Counted from the stretch's first letter, positions 45,184-57,519 are shown. The stretch: 64,000 nucleotides of DNA from Helicostylum pulchrum (GCA_025677825.1 JAIXMO010000003.1:744001-808000), one strand, 5' to 3'. Translations and numbers: made by a program. Notes: generated by a model not told the origin, from the sequence alone.

Positions 45184-46446
45184 CAAAAAAGAAATGGTGT
45201 TAGATGCTCTTAACGACTACAAACCAATTTACTCTCAAATTATGGCGTATCAGAAATAACCTTTGGTGATATGTGTTACGGGACCCATGGAACAAGTACG
45301 CTTGGATTTTGATTTTCATGGTTTTTCAGTTTCAGAAAAATTTCATATTGAACCACTTAACATTTCTGTAATTCCGTGTAATTTATACATTGCTGAAAGT
45401 TTAAAGGACTTGGCTCATCCTCAAACAGCCCCCAACAATTTACTGGAGATGAAAACGCTTTGTTTGACCAATGTGCATGCGCGTATTTTACCCAGAAGAG
45501 CAAAAGTTTAAATTTTTGGAGGAATGGCTCATTTGTAATTCATGGGGTATTTATTCTGTTGTGAACTCTAGTGGTGATCACATGGTCTGTGCTTCTTATT
45601 TAACAAAGTCAACTACCTCAAGTAACATTCGTGAAAATACTCGTAGAGAAGCTGATGGGCGAGAGCAAATATCTCGTACTGTTGAAAATTTTAAAAATCA
45701 ATATGCGTATCCAGGTAAGAATAAAATGAACAATTACACTCAAATGTATATAAATTAACTAAGCTTTTTTTTCTTTTTTTTTAGATGCTATTCAACCATT
45801 ATGTACCGGCTTAAATTATCGCGAACTTTCGATTTTATCTCCTATAAAGTTAATGACTCAAATAAAAAGAAAAGGAGCTCTTTCTACTGGACGTATTGGG
45901 CACTATGAGGTAAAAGGTTCTGTTTTTACAACCCATAACTACGAATTTGCTGAGATGGCTTACGCCGGTGTTCTTGGTTTATTCTTCCAAAAAGGTGAAA
46001 TTGCTGGTATCAACAAACATAGCGTAAAACAAGCCTATGCTGCTCTTCAAAATACACACCCTTTGTTAGGAGGCTACTCCTTACAAGAGTTAACCAATAG
46101 TCTTGTCAGCTATCATGTTACTCATAACAGAGATTATGTCGATGTATGCGAAGGATTTCGTAACAACATGTTGAATCCCCATAGTGAAGCTACTGGTCAT
46201 GAATTCGCTGATCTCATTATAGGTAGTGATGTTGGAAGACATGCAGTTTGGTACGGACACCTTTATACTACTTGTACCGGTCATTATTCTATGTGTAGTG
46301 TTACTCCTGAGCTTGAAGATGTTGAAGAGTAACGAGGAGGCGTGACTAGATCAAAGCTAAAAAAAAATGACGCTTGCTGATTATACAAAGTCAAGACTTT
46401 TGATGAGAGACCGTCGTTTCGGTAAAGATCCTTCTTTCCTTTTTTT

Positions 46447-47596
46447 ATGATGGATGCAATTGAAAAAAACAACATTTCCGGTGCTGATTTGCAAATTGCC
46501 CACACAATAAATCTGAGTCGTCCACGACAAAGTGATTTCGTAACGGTTAGGGCTAATGGAAGCAAGACTTATAAGCGGTCTGAGTCTTCGATAATGCCTC
46601 CTTCAATCCGTACATCTTATGCTTATCATAGAAAAAACCATTCCGACGTGAAAACTTTTTTTCATAACCTTGGTGAACCACAGTTGTTCCTTACTTTTAC
46701 TTGTGAGGATACTGCCAGGTATATGAAAAATGCTACTGATTGCGAGCAACCTTGGGAAGATCCCATTATTTTTGCAAATCATTTTAAAAGAAAATGGAAT
46801 GAATTTTTTGGTACCTACATGTTACGAAAATGGGCACGTAAAATTGGTGGTGTTCCCAATTTTTGCCGGGTAATGGAAATCCAAGATAGAGGTAAAAAAA
46901 ATCCCCCCATGGTTTACGTTTATAGGTTCTCCTCATATCCATTGCGTTTTATGGACGAAAAAATCTGCTGAGCAGTTAATAGAACTTAAATTGGTATCTT
47001 GTAGACTACCCGATCCTTCTGTTGACCTCGATCTGTATCAACTCGTTAGTAGACATCAAATGCATTCACATAATGAGAGGTATAGTATAACATTATATTC
47101 AGTTTATATAGGAACATTAACAAGGTTGATAATTAGATACTGCGAAATGACTGAAGGCCGTTGTTGTCGTTTTGGTTTCCCAAAGGAGCCAGCCGATGTT
47201 ACCCAATTCCATGACGAGGTTTGTGAATATGAACGTGGTGCTGCAGACGAAAATATCAACAGTTACAATCCATACTTGTTGTCTCTTTTCAGAGGAAACA
47301 TGGATATTAAATATAACAAAGGTTCAAAAGCGGCGTATTATCTTGCAAAGTATATTACAAAGTTCGATGAGGTGGTTGATGCAACCTTGAAAAGAAAAAA
47401 TGACCGTGGTCGCTACAAGCATTCGACCAATGTAACCGCTATGAATCATTTTAAAGATAGAACGGTGGGATCAATCGAAGCAGCATACCATGTTTGTGGG
47501 TGGCACCACCATGATAACAGCAGATCAGTTGAATTCTTGCCTATTAACCTTCCCGGAAATGAAAGAAAAGCACTTAGAAGAGATTTTCTCACTTAA
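46447..47596 (+). pseudogene. Helitron Rep (HUH endonuclease) domain, frame-broken
   Basis: Two frames: 46447-46971 and 46991-47596. The catalytic histidine pair (PHIHCVLW) lies in the second frame just upstream of its first Met; the first frame runs past it in another phase, giving a frameshift of one base near 46915-46925. The Tyr-containing helix YYLAKYITK at about 47335-47362 supplies the nucleophiles in active Helitrons. The region after it (VCGWHHHDNSRSVEFLPINL) is the usual link toward the helicase. Confidence 0.8.
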
Positions 47597-48234
47597 ATGA
47601 GAATGACACAAACATCTTTATGAAAACTCTTATTGGTAAGCTCACACTTTTTTTTTGCAACAATAATAAATATATTTTCTAATGTGTCATGTATTACTAT
47701 TCTAGAAAAATACGAGAAACGAGACGGTGCCTTCGAATTAACGCTCTCAATTTTTTTGTTATTTATACTAACTCTACCAAAAACGAGTCACCGAATGGTT
47801 CAAAATTAGACTCCTTTCCCTACAAGTACAAGACCTTGGTATCGTAACAACAGAGGACATATACCAGTATATGTAATTTGTACAGTTAGAGGCTGCAATT
47901 ATTATTACAATTTAAAGCTTAAAAAAGAATCTTTCTGGCGAACATTCCATTATAACGAATCCGATGATGAATCCTACTACTATCAACAAATAGTAATTAA
48001 CTATCCGTTGCCTAGGGGGGTTTTTTTTTTGCTGATGCTCGGGGAGAAGGTAGAAGCTGGCGCGATTTTTTTCAAGATCTCGTAGATCGAGGAATAATTA
48101 CAATCCCAAATTTGAGTAATGTAGAAAATATTAACCAAGTTAGTGACGCAGAGCGTGGTGTTAATGTTTCTAAGCAAGAGTTGGCTGTAATGTATCAACA
48201 ATCATTTCCTTCGCAAAAAAAAGTCCTTTTTTCA

Positions 48235-49445
48235 AGTTATCCGAGACCTTAAGCTCGAATCGACCGTTTTTGTTTCTGGCGCTGCTGGTACTGGTAAATC
48301 ATATCTTTTAAAGGTGTTAGAACGATACTACCGTATTCATGGGTATTTCGTTTTCAAAATGGCTTCTACTGGTGTCGCTGCTCTCAACATCATCGGTCAA
48401 ACTATGCATAGATTCTTTGGAATAGCCAGTGAAAATAATATTGTAGACATGACTCGTTTGAGATCACACATTGAGCTGTATAAGAATTCCGTTTTTCTTA
48501 TCGACGAGTACAGCATGATCAGCAAGACCTTGCTAGATAAAATACACTCTGCTCTTTTGAAAACTACAAGAAATTCATCTATGGGTGGTATCCGTACTAT
48601 TTTTTTCGGTGACTTCGCACAATTACCTCCTGTGTTAAAAGGACTCTCTTTAGAACAAGCAAGAGTTGAATCTCTTTGGCTTTCCTCTATATACAAGTAC
48701 TCTAATCGTTACAATTTGGTGGAATACATTCGTCAACGAGATGAAAGCTTTCTTGAGATTCTTGAAATGGCTAGAACTGGAAACTTTAATGTCAGAGTCG
48801 CAGCATTTATTATAAGTCAACGAAACACAAGGACAAATTGCCTTTGAATTGTCTGCGCTTGTATACGGAAAGAGAATTTTTTGAAAGGGCTAATGAGAGA
48901 GATCTTTTGACTTTCCCTAGTGAAGAGATTGACGTGGAGTCTTGGGATTATTACAGTTGCTCAGAGTAATCGGCCTGAGCATCTCTTCGTGAAACTCGCT
49001 TAATAATAAAGTTAAAGTTGCAAATCGGTATTCCTGTAACGTTACTGCAGAATATAGATTTTGTTGCTGGTTGGGTGAACGGCACCATTGCTATTGTGTT
49101 TTTTGTGGACGATATTAACATTGGTTTGAGAAAGACTGTTGCTGGTAATTCAGTAGAACGTTGGGTTCCAAGAATTACTCGTACAGTATCGAAAAAAAGT
49201 TATTCAAGAAAACAGTTCCCATCATTCCAGCATTCGCAGCTACAATTCACTAGGCGCAAAGTGCTACAATTGACTGTGTTGAAATTCATCTCGATACTAT
49301 AAAGGATCACGGTCAATTGCATGTTGCTATGTCAAGAGTTTGTTTCAAGGAAAACTTGTACTTCTTTGGCGTCGACTTACCTGTTAAGACCAAAAAAAGA
49401 TTCCACGTAGACTGGGATGTCAATGAAATTGTTCACACCAATTAA
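48235..49445 (+). pseudogene. Helitron Pif1-like helicase domain, frame-broken
   Basis: Helicase motifs I (GAAGTGKSY), Ia (ASTGVAALNI), II (LIDEYSMIS), III (FFGDFAQLPP) and VI-region (LHVAMSRV) are present in order over about 1.2 kb. The frame breaks after LEMARTGNFNVRVAAF near 48840, again near 48970 (TAA), and after 49302. The final stretch FFGVDLPVKTKKRFHVDW ends near 49445. SF1B Pif1 helicases unwind DNA during Helitron transposition; this one cannot be made intact. Confidence 0.8.
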
Positions 49446-50202
49446 AACGTGGCAAGATGTAGATCATCACAGTTATACTCCTATGATATGATATCCGCTC
49501 CTTCTTTTATGACTTATATATTGCTTTCTCTCTTTTACTTCTCTTATTATGAACCCACTTATCTCCAACCGAAAAACATATGCAAGTAGTCTTGGTGTTG
49601 TATCCAAGTAATATTAGAGTGATATAATTTAGACATATTTTATACAAGTAAGATACGTGCTTATCAACTTACATAAAACTATATACAGATATAATATTAT
49701 CTACATATGACTGTGATCCGTTGCCACTATGTTATAACGATTGATAAATATATAATCAGATATGTTGTTGTGATTATTCTATAATCAGTATGTTCATCTA
49801 TAAAAGGATTATGTATCGTCTATACTCTCTTTTAGCTTATAATCATGTCATTTTTAATTTATCTTATTATTTACTAAGGTCTATATAAAGGGCTCGTATT
49901 TCCTTAAATAAAACAATGATACCTTCTTCTAGTCTGATAATCTTTTATTTATTTTTCTTTTTTGATATTTATTCTTTAAATATCACACTTGGATTCTTTC
50001 ATATTTAACCTAACCAAACTATACTTACTTATGTTATATCCTAAACAAACTACATTTATTTATATTATATCCTATACAATATTACATATTAAATATCATT
50101 AAACCCTTACTGCAATATTTTTTACAAAAAGACTTTTAATTCAAACATTGTGAGCGAGTTTTCAATTATTTTTTAGAGCAATTATTTTTTTTGTTTTTTT
50201 TT
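49446..50202. other. Spacer between Helitron and K4 duplication
   Basis: AT-rich with repeated TATATTATATCC-like units (about 50025-50085) and no gene. The 3' end of the Helitron (a hairpin followed by CTRR) should lie here or just downstream, but no convincing terminus was seen. The T-rich run at about 50185-50202 ends exactly where the K3/K4 duplicated block begins. Confidence 0.45.
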
Positions 50203-51192
50203 GTTCACACACTTTGATCAATTGAAACGGATTATGCTTTGCTATAAATAACAATGCCGCTTGAAAAAAGAGCCCTTAATTGTATTAAATAATAAGTGTG
50301 GTTTATGTCATTCCGAACTTTAAAACATTGTGAACGTGAAGAAACCAAGAGGAACGCATGCTTCTATCTCTTTTAAATAAAAATAGTGCAGGCTAATTTA
50401 TAATACTTAGTGATTAGTACCTTAACGTGTAAAATATATAATAAAATACATATCAATTTACTAGTTACTCTTTATTTTGTTGACCTTATTGTGTAACCAC
50501 ATTGTGAGAGTTAAACTTTGTATTGTCTTACTTATATTTACCAAACGTTAACTATTATTTTTCAACCTATCTTTGTTAATTACAATGCTTCAAAACGGCA
50601 CATGACAGGATTAAATTGGTATTATCGGAATTCCTTGGTATGATAACTTCAGGATTCGCCCTTGTTGAGAAACAATATATTTTGCAATTACTGAAGTTAT
50701 TACAAGTCTAATCTCGAGCATTTTTTCTTTCTTCAAAGACGGCAGTTAAAAGATAAACAATCTTTGTACTTCTAATAAAAGAGACTGATCCATTTCGCGC
50801 TAGTCCCATTTTCAGGAGAAAATGGCGCGGGTATAGTCTACATCAGGTAGAAAGCTATAAATATAGAGGCCATAATCTGATATTAGTACCTCTTGAATAT
50901 AAATTCTCATATTTACGTGACCAATAACTCTATATACTAAAAAGAAATATTCGCCAGCTTCTTAATTTAAAATAACAGATAATGTAATATATATTCTCTG
51001 GTGTATTACTTCGAGTTCTACGCACACATCTCTTTAGTAGGTCCAGTTTTTTTTCTGTGGATTTCTAATATATAGAAATTACAGAAGTGTCCTCATTGTG
51101 GAAGGTTACACGGATATACATTAAAATTGCATCTGTGTGCGTGGGGATGATCCCTTTTCTTTGTTCCTCGAATTTTTTTTTTATAATAAGAT
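50203..51192. repeat. Segmental duplication, 5' flank of K4 (paired with 38677-39666)
   Basis: Near-identical copy of the K3 upstream kilobase (offset about 11,526). It carries the same TATA-like ATAAATATAGAGGCC and the same CTTTGTTCCTCGAATTTTTTTTT just before the start codon. Confidence 0.85.
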
Positions 51193-53361
51193 ATGGCAAA
51201 GATAACTGTACTAATTGCTTCACTGGCAGCGTGTTTTATTTATAATGTTTTGGCAGTCGATAGTATACCACCTCGCTCTTTTCCATGTAATTACACTTTG
51301 ACGATACTGAAATATTTTAAAATAGAATAGATGTTTACTGGGTTTTTTTTTTTTTCGCTTCCATATGTAATTTTAGCTTGTGGCTATGTTGGTGGTCAGA
51401 TCTATTGTTTCGGTGGAGATATTGCTTCTTCTTTTACAGGGCCTCCGAATATGGATCAAGACATTTATTCTCTAAATATCAGTGGATTTATTGGGCAAAA
51501 AAGTGATATTATGAGTGGCCAGTGGAATAAGATAATACCCGCTGTTTACTTTTATATAGGACCACGAAGAATACCGATATCGACAGTATCATCCGACGGA
51601 AAGCGATTTATGATCCAAGGAGGCTATAACATAAACCGTCATAAGTTCCGCAACCAAACGGTATTTTATGATACTTCCTCAAATTCATGGTCGACGACTA
51701 CTCCATTTATAGACGACAACGGAGTAGTAAAACAAAAGTACGTTCTTGAAAATTCGTTAAGAAAATATTATTTATATTCGTATCCCCCTTTATAGTTATC
51801 ACTCAACCGCTGTCAACTTGCCAAACGGCACCATTGGATTTTATGGTGGATTAAATCAGTAGATATTACTTTGGCCGAAGATTGATCTATTACTAATTAT
51901 TTTTTTTTAGACTTGGGAACGTTAGTGCCCCCGAAATCTCCGGTACTGGAAATCCAAGGAATTTCGATAGTGGCAATGTAACCAATGTCGGATTTAGTCC
52001 CTTTGCAACGTTTGCCATCGAATTAGGTGTAAATATATAGTTTTCTTGTTTCCTCAACTTTACCCAAAAAAAAAAGTCTGACATTTAGCATATTTCTATA
52101 TCAGATATGGTCTACATTTTCTCCCCAAAGTTATACACTTACCGAATTCTACCCTAGTCATCAAACGGCCACATTCCATCCTAGTACAGGTAAAATATAC
52201 TATCTTGGAGGTATATATTTCACTGCTGGTAGTACCGGCGTACCAACTAGAGTACCCTTTAGCTGGGCCGCCGTTTTTGATACTCATTCTGGTGATTGGT
52301 TAAATGAGACACTACATGGTGACATTCCCACAGATAGACTGTATCATACGGCTAATCTTTGTATGTATATCATTTTATACATAACTAATATATATGTATA
52401 TGTCTTCCGGTTATTTCTGAGTCTAATAATTAATTATAGTAACAAATTCTCAAGATATCGTACTCTACGGAGGTTCCGATGACGGTATCAGAGGTATGTA
52501 CATTTTATAAACAGCTGTATAAAATATCACCAACTCACATAAAATTGTATAGCAAGTAGCAGTTACTGCTATACTTTGAATTTAGAGACTAATACGTGGA
52601 CCAAGAATGAAAATGTCAATGTTCCATCGCAATTAAGTGGTCCAAGGTTTTCTCATTCAGGTTTGTTTATCATGTAGCTATGAAACATTATTACAAATAT
52701 GTTAACGTAACCGTTATGGAATAGCTGTTTTAGTAAACTCCACATTATTCATTCTGTTTGGTAGAGGCTACACTGGCGACTTGAGTTACTCATTACTTAC
52801 TATTGACGTTTCAGATGCCTCTAATATTATCTATACCGACACTTATACCTCTAACGCAGCCGCAACTACAAATGCAACCACAGACACAACCGAAAATTCC
52901 AATAAATCTGGCGGATTAAGCGCAGGAGCTATTGGAGGAATTTCTGCGGGTTCAATTGTCGCTGTAAGTACAATAAACTTATTTAACTGTGTTTAATTAA
53001 TGTAATGCTCTTTTAGGGTTTGGGAATTATCGCGTTTGTATTTTTCTATCTTCGGCGTCAAAAAAAAGCAAAGCAGCAAGACATACACGAGGATATGTCT
53101 GTTGATTGGGATGAGATTGAAGATCATTATAGAGAAGTCCCATCTTCCAAATCGAAATCTCCACAGCTTACAGAATCTACAGAAGTAATTGGAGATACAA
53201 GTGGACGCCACAACTCTCCTGAATTAATTGCATCGAGTATAAAGAACAATAGGGACTTTTCTCCTTCAAAAAAAAAGATCCCTGATACTGTAGTGGATAT
53301 TACCAAACCGTCTCTCAGCTCAGAAAGTAATTATACTACCGTAAAGCCTGACCAGGAATAA
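51193..53361 (+). CDS. Kelch-repeat type I membrane protein K4
   Basis: Sister of K3, with the same start (MAKITVLIASLAACFIYNVL), exon borders and kelch blades. Differences concentrate in exon 2 at about 51530-51660 (NKIIPAVYFYIGPRRIPIST against NKMMSTVSADVFYIGPRRIP in K3) and in the tail. The stalk is AATTNATTDTTENSNKSG, then GLSAGAIGGISAGSIVAV and GLGIIAFVFFYLRRQKKAKQ. The tail has VDWDEIEDHYREVPSS, then a K4-specific stretch (GRHNSPELIASSIKNNRDFS) ending VKPDQE. About 550 residues. No break is seen. The two-base and codon-level changes in exon 2, in an otherwise almost invariant block, suggest conversion from another family member or selection on that blade. Confidence 0.78.
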
Positions 53362-53921
53362 GTATTATTCTACTAACTCGAAAAATAAAGTATACGATTC
53401 AATACATATAATAATAAATGCTTTTTTTTTCAGCAACAAAAACAATCTATGATTTTATAGATATTACCAGATTATATCTGACATGGCTTCCTTAATAGAA
53501 TTAATGCTACCTTCACTATTGTATGGTATTGTTATTGATTTAGAGCCAATATGCTTACTATTTCTATACGCATTTTGTTTTAAAAAAAATGCTATGATAA
53601 ATATATATGTCATCCCCCGTTTTCTCCAGTCTCACCGCTCATAGAAAAATTACGAACAATATTTTTTTCTTGTGACAAAACAGACTGTAAAAACTATTAC
53701 CTTCCCCCCTCCCTTTTTTTTTCGGGATTCAAACCTGGTGGCACGTTAGTACGAAAAAAACATACTACGTTATCTTCAAACTACATGTTGGTTATAGCTC
53801 AAGAATTTACAGAATAAATTTATCATAAATGTTACAGGCAAAAAAAAAAAAGAAGTCTCTTTGCGAAGTAACAGTCATAATAAAAGGTAATTTAAGATAT
53901 ATGTTTATTTATTAAAGGAAT
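53362..53921. other. Spacer with a relic of the downstream coiled-coil gene
   Basis: No gene. It holds poly-A/T runs and a C-rich 'CCTTCCCCCCTCCC' at about 53701-53714. A roughly 100-bp relic at 53482-53585 resembles part of the PH/coiled-coil gene (55894-55995). Confidence 0.5.
53482..53585 (-). pseudogene. Fragment of the PH/coiled-coil gene
   Basis: GACATGGCTTCCTTAATAGAA matches 55894-55914 exactly and the alignment continues with about 70% identity for roughly 80 more bases (CTACCTTC/GTACCTTC, GGTATTGTT/GCGGTTGTT, TTTCTA, CATTTTGTTTT/CATTTGTTTTT). It is therefore a decayed copy of an internal exon piece lying about 2.4 kb from its source, directly after K4. Confidence 0.7.
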
Positions 53922-56900
53922 TTACTTTCGAGCTAAATAGCCAGCAAGTGGGCTCTTGCCTCTAGGTCTGTCTCGGGTTCCCATTAACGGTGATTTTATA
54001 CTAGATTGATCGTGTGTCTGTCTTCCTGAAAATGTATTGTCACTGCTTTCAGAGTTAAAAGAGTTTCTACGATTATTGTTTTGTTGACGAGTCATGTTGG
54101 GAGAAGGGAACCTTAATTTACGACCTGTATCTTCTTCTTGCTCATCATCGTACCGTGTTGGTAAAGGAGATTTTGATCTATTATTATTTGATAACTTTTT
54201 TTTTAAAAAAAAAAATATAAGTAAATAAAAAAAAAAAGATATATGAGCTTATGGCTTACCCTCTTTTCACGACGATCAGTATAATCTTCAGGATTATCTT
54301 CACCACCAGCCATTTTTTTCAACTTGGAGATTTGACGTAAAAGAGGTTCCAAGTCATTCGCTAAAGAAGCAACACTATCTTGACGAGACCGTGTAACATC
54401 TCTAGAGACATGATCGTATTCCGACTTGATTGTTCTTAACTCGCTCTTTTGTGAATCGATTTCCTTTTCAAGATCTTGTGATTTCTTCTTCATTTCCTTG
54501 ACAGTAGATTCTAATTGTTTCTTTTCTTCTTCAAGTCTAGCAATTTCAGACTTTAAAGCATGGTTCAAGCCAGATAATTTCCCGTGAAGTTCAACAATAT
54601 TTGCAATTGATTTTGGCTGATCGTGATAATCGGACGAGCCTTCTGCGTTATGCTCTAAAGCTTTAATGACAAGCGCCTCTAACATTTCATACATGACGCC
54701 AGTAAACTCGTGAAGATCGGTATGCATCTTTTCCATGGATTTATCAAAATAAGTACGAGCGTTTTCTTCATACCTGTTCATCTTTTTCTCGTTAATCTCT
54801 CGTTCTTCTTTATTTTGTTTTTGAATGATGGCCAGCTCTTCCAATTGTGCTTTTGAAGTTCCTTTGACAGCACGACGGATGGTTTCTTCCATACCGGCAG
54901 AATTACCACCACCGTGTTGGCTCAAGATACGAAGCGAACGTTCCATAAACCTCTCTGTGTTCTTTACAAAGTTATGAAGCTGAGATAATTTATCGGAATC
55001 AGTAATAGGCGCACCGGAAGAAGGTTCCATATTAGAAGACCAATTGGGCCCGTTGATAAGTGAAAGACGTTCTTCGGTTGAACCCAATCTTTCTACTACG
55101 TCTTCCAGCTGTTGAGATAGTGCAGCAATGTCAGGAATCGAAGAGTTTTGAATATCGTTGGTGATCAGCTGCAAGTAGTTGGCAATCACCTTGATATTTT
55201 TTCCTTGTTCTTCGTGTCCTTCTTGTTGGTTCTTGCTTAATTCTTCCATGGCACTTTCAATTGTGTGGGAAATTTTGTCGTGGAGACGGCTAATGTCGGT
55301 AGGAACAGAAGGTAAGCCTCGGTTTTGAATAAGGTTGGATTCAATGGTGGTCATGGTAGAGTTATGAATGTCTCGTGATTCTTTGATCCAGTCAGTCAAT
55401 TGCTTTTGTTGTAAAGAGACGGCTTTGAAAAGTACAGTGTCTTCTTCGTTATGAGGAGTAGTGGGTATATCAGATAAGGAAGAGGCAGAAGAAGAAGAAG
55501 CGTTTTCTAAAACGGTAGAAGAAAGTCGAGATTGACTCATTTGAAGATTTTCAACCATTTCAATCAAGATGTCAAATTTCTCAGTTAAAGAAGGTAACTT
55601 TTTTTGGTCATCACCATCGTCAACTGAAACACCAACTAGCTCTTCACGTAAATCAGTCACATCATGACGAATGAGTTCAACAAGGTGTTTATGGTTTGCG
55701 TCCTTTGCGTCGGTATCTTCCTTTTCGGATTCCAAGAATTTAATAATATCGTTTTGAAGTTCTGTCCAGCCTATTTTGGCGTCTTCCAGGTTATCATAAA
55801 GTTTATTGACGTTGGTCTTGATGTCTAATAAGGGACCCTCAGATGAATTCTTGATTTGGTCTCTCAAGACTTGCAAGTTGAATTTGACATCAGACATGGC
55901 TTCCTTAATAGAATCTGAAGTACCTTCGTTATTGAATGCGGTTGTTCTTGGCTTGTAACCGGCATGTTCATTCTTTCTAAAGTCCATTTGTTTTTGTTGG
56001 TGCTCTAATTCATCTACACGGTTACGCCATTTACGTACTTCAATCTGTAACGAATCGATTGTATCTTGTTGTGCATCATCTATACCTTTTGTATCAAACT
56101 TGGTCTTGTTATCCAGATCATTGTATTTACTTCTCCACTGCATTGCTTCACGTTCGAATATCTCACATTTGGTTTCTAAAGTCTGTCTTTGACGATCCAG
56201 TTCGGTATTTAATTCTTCTTCTCTCGCTTCGAACTCTTGATGTAACTCTCTTTCTTGTTTAGCAAACGATTCCTTTAATTCAGTCTCTCTGTTTGTTAAC
56301 TCTTGTTGGTAGAATCTATCCTTTTTTGAAATGGAGTCTTTTAAGCTGGCTACTTGTTCTTTTAATTGGGTGTTTTCAACGTCTAGGTCTTCAGCTACTT
56401 CTCGAAGTCCTCGGTTCATTTGTTCAGAGGATTGTATACGTGAGGTAAGCTCATTTTGTGTAGCGATGGAAACTTTACCCATGATAGAAGTTAGAGAGTC
56501 GACCCAGTCTTTGCGAGATAACATGTCGTCGGTAGCTAACATGATATCGTCTCGTTTGACCAACATGCGGATCTCCCATTTGATACCTTGTTTATAGTCT
56601 TGAGCACGGGGAGATATTTCAAGTACCTCACTCATATCATAGGTTTGAATATGATTTGCACACTAATACATGTTTTTGAGTTTTTTGTTATAAAAAAAAT
56701 GCGTGTTGTCTATAAACTTACTTTGACGTCTTTGTAGAGGTAAAGTCCGCCCGGCTTTACTGCATTTCCGTGTTTAGCTACAGCGTAAACAGGTTTCCAT
56801 TGCTACACAGGGAAAAAAACATTAGCTCGATTTAGTAATTTGAAAATAACAAAAAAAAAAAAGCTTACCATTAATCCATTTTTTCTGTATAACCAACCTT

Positions 56901-57519
56901 CTTTTACAACCTAAAAAAAAAAGCGCATTTTTAGGATAATAATTATATACGCATAATTTTTCTTTACCTTAAATTCTTGAGATGTTGTAGGTGAGGTATG
57001 ATAAAAATTAGGAGCAGCAGTTGTAGCAGACATGATGGATCCTCCTGAACCTAATTAACATAAGTTAATTTTTTATATATACATACAGAAACAAAATGTA
57101 TACTTACTTCTATTGATACTAGGAGACCTTGATCTCATATCTTGAATAACGACCATCCTTTCTTCCTCTACATCATCGCCTTCATCGCCCATATCTTCAT
57201 CATAGCTCACATCCATATCACTATGAGGTAAAGTATACTGTTTCATAGTCATCAAATTATCATTTGTTCTGGGCTTTGCAGTTGGTATAGGAGAAACAGC
57301 ACGAGTTGGTTTTGAATCTTGTTGCTGCATAAGCCATTGATGATGTTGTTGTAAAGCAGCTACGGATTGTCCGTTGCTGGTAGCAGGCAGTGGTCTTCGC
57401 ACAAACTTTGTTTGCGGTCGTGGGTCTTCTGGGTTGTTAGGACTGGGTGTACGTTTCAATTCTTGATTACGCCAGTCTGTGGTTCTTGGACCTAAATTTG
57501 GTTGTTGTCTTGAGTACAT
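53922..57519 (-). CDS. PH-domain protein with long coiled coil
   Basis: About six exons, about 1100 residues. Exon 1 (57519 to about 57107) is Pro/Gln-rich (MYSRQQPNLGPRTTDWRNQE ... HQWLMQQQDSKPTR) with an acidic patch. A short exon (about 57052-56970) has ATTAAPNFYHTSPTT. A PH domain is spread over three exons: VVKEGWLYRKNGLM, QWKPVYAVAKHGNAVKPGGL, and CANHIQTYDMSEVLEISPRA to MLSRKDWVDSLTSIM, with the C-terminal Trp helix. Residues about 270-1000 are heptad-rich coiled coil (SKKDRFYQQELTNRETEL, SELRTIKSEYDHVSRDVTRS), consistent with a dimeric scaffold. The last exon (about 54205-53922) is Ser/Arg/Asn-rich and ends SPLAGYLARK. The PH domain suggests membrane or phosphoinositide binding at the cortex. 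I do not recognise a named orthologue. Confidence 0.8.

Larger units (their letters stand above)
45184..49445 (+). mobile_element. Degenerate Helitron (HUH Rep plus Pif1-like helicase)
   Basis: One orientation-consistent series of frames spells a RepHel transposase broken by several shifts and stops. Segments: N-terminal part at 45184-45758 and 45853-46332 (an unrecognised domain, with Cys/His such as YVDVCEGFRNNMLNPHS). Helitron-like-N at 46447-46971 (FHNLGEPQLFLTFTCED, WARKIGGVPNF). A shift then gives the HUH motif PHIHCVLWTKK (about 46935-46967). 46991-47596 has the Tyr region AYYLAKYITKFDE. The helicase part has Walker A VSGAAGTGKSY (about 48268-48300), Walker B VFLIDEYSMIS, IFFGDFAQLPP and, near the end, LHVAMSRV. 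It rolls by single-strand transfer. It is autonomous in ancestry but dead here. It sits between K3 and K4. Confidence 0.85.

Noticed and set aside
45853..46332. 159-codon ORF as an independent host gene
   Set aside because: Same strand and spacing as the rest of the Helitron and followed directly by its Rep region; kept as part of the element, though capture remains possible.
56059..56597. Plus-strand ORFs inside the coiled-coil gene
   Set aside because: Antisense shadows of the heptad-rich coding sequence.
54203..56635. Standalone 810-residue coiled-coil gene
   Set aside because: It starts in the middle of a PH domain; exons upstream complete the domain, and a downstream exon replaces the low-complexity end.
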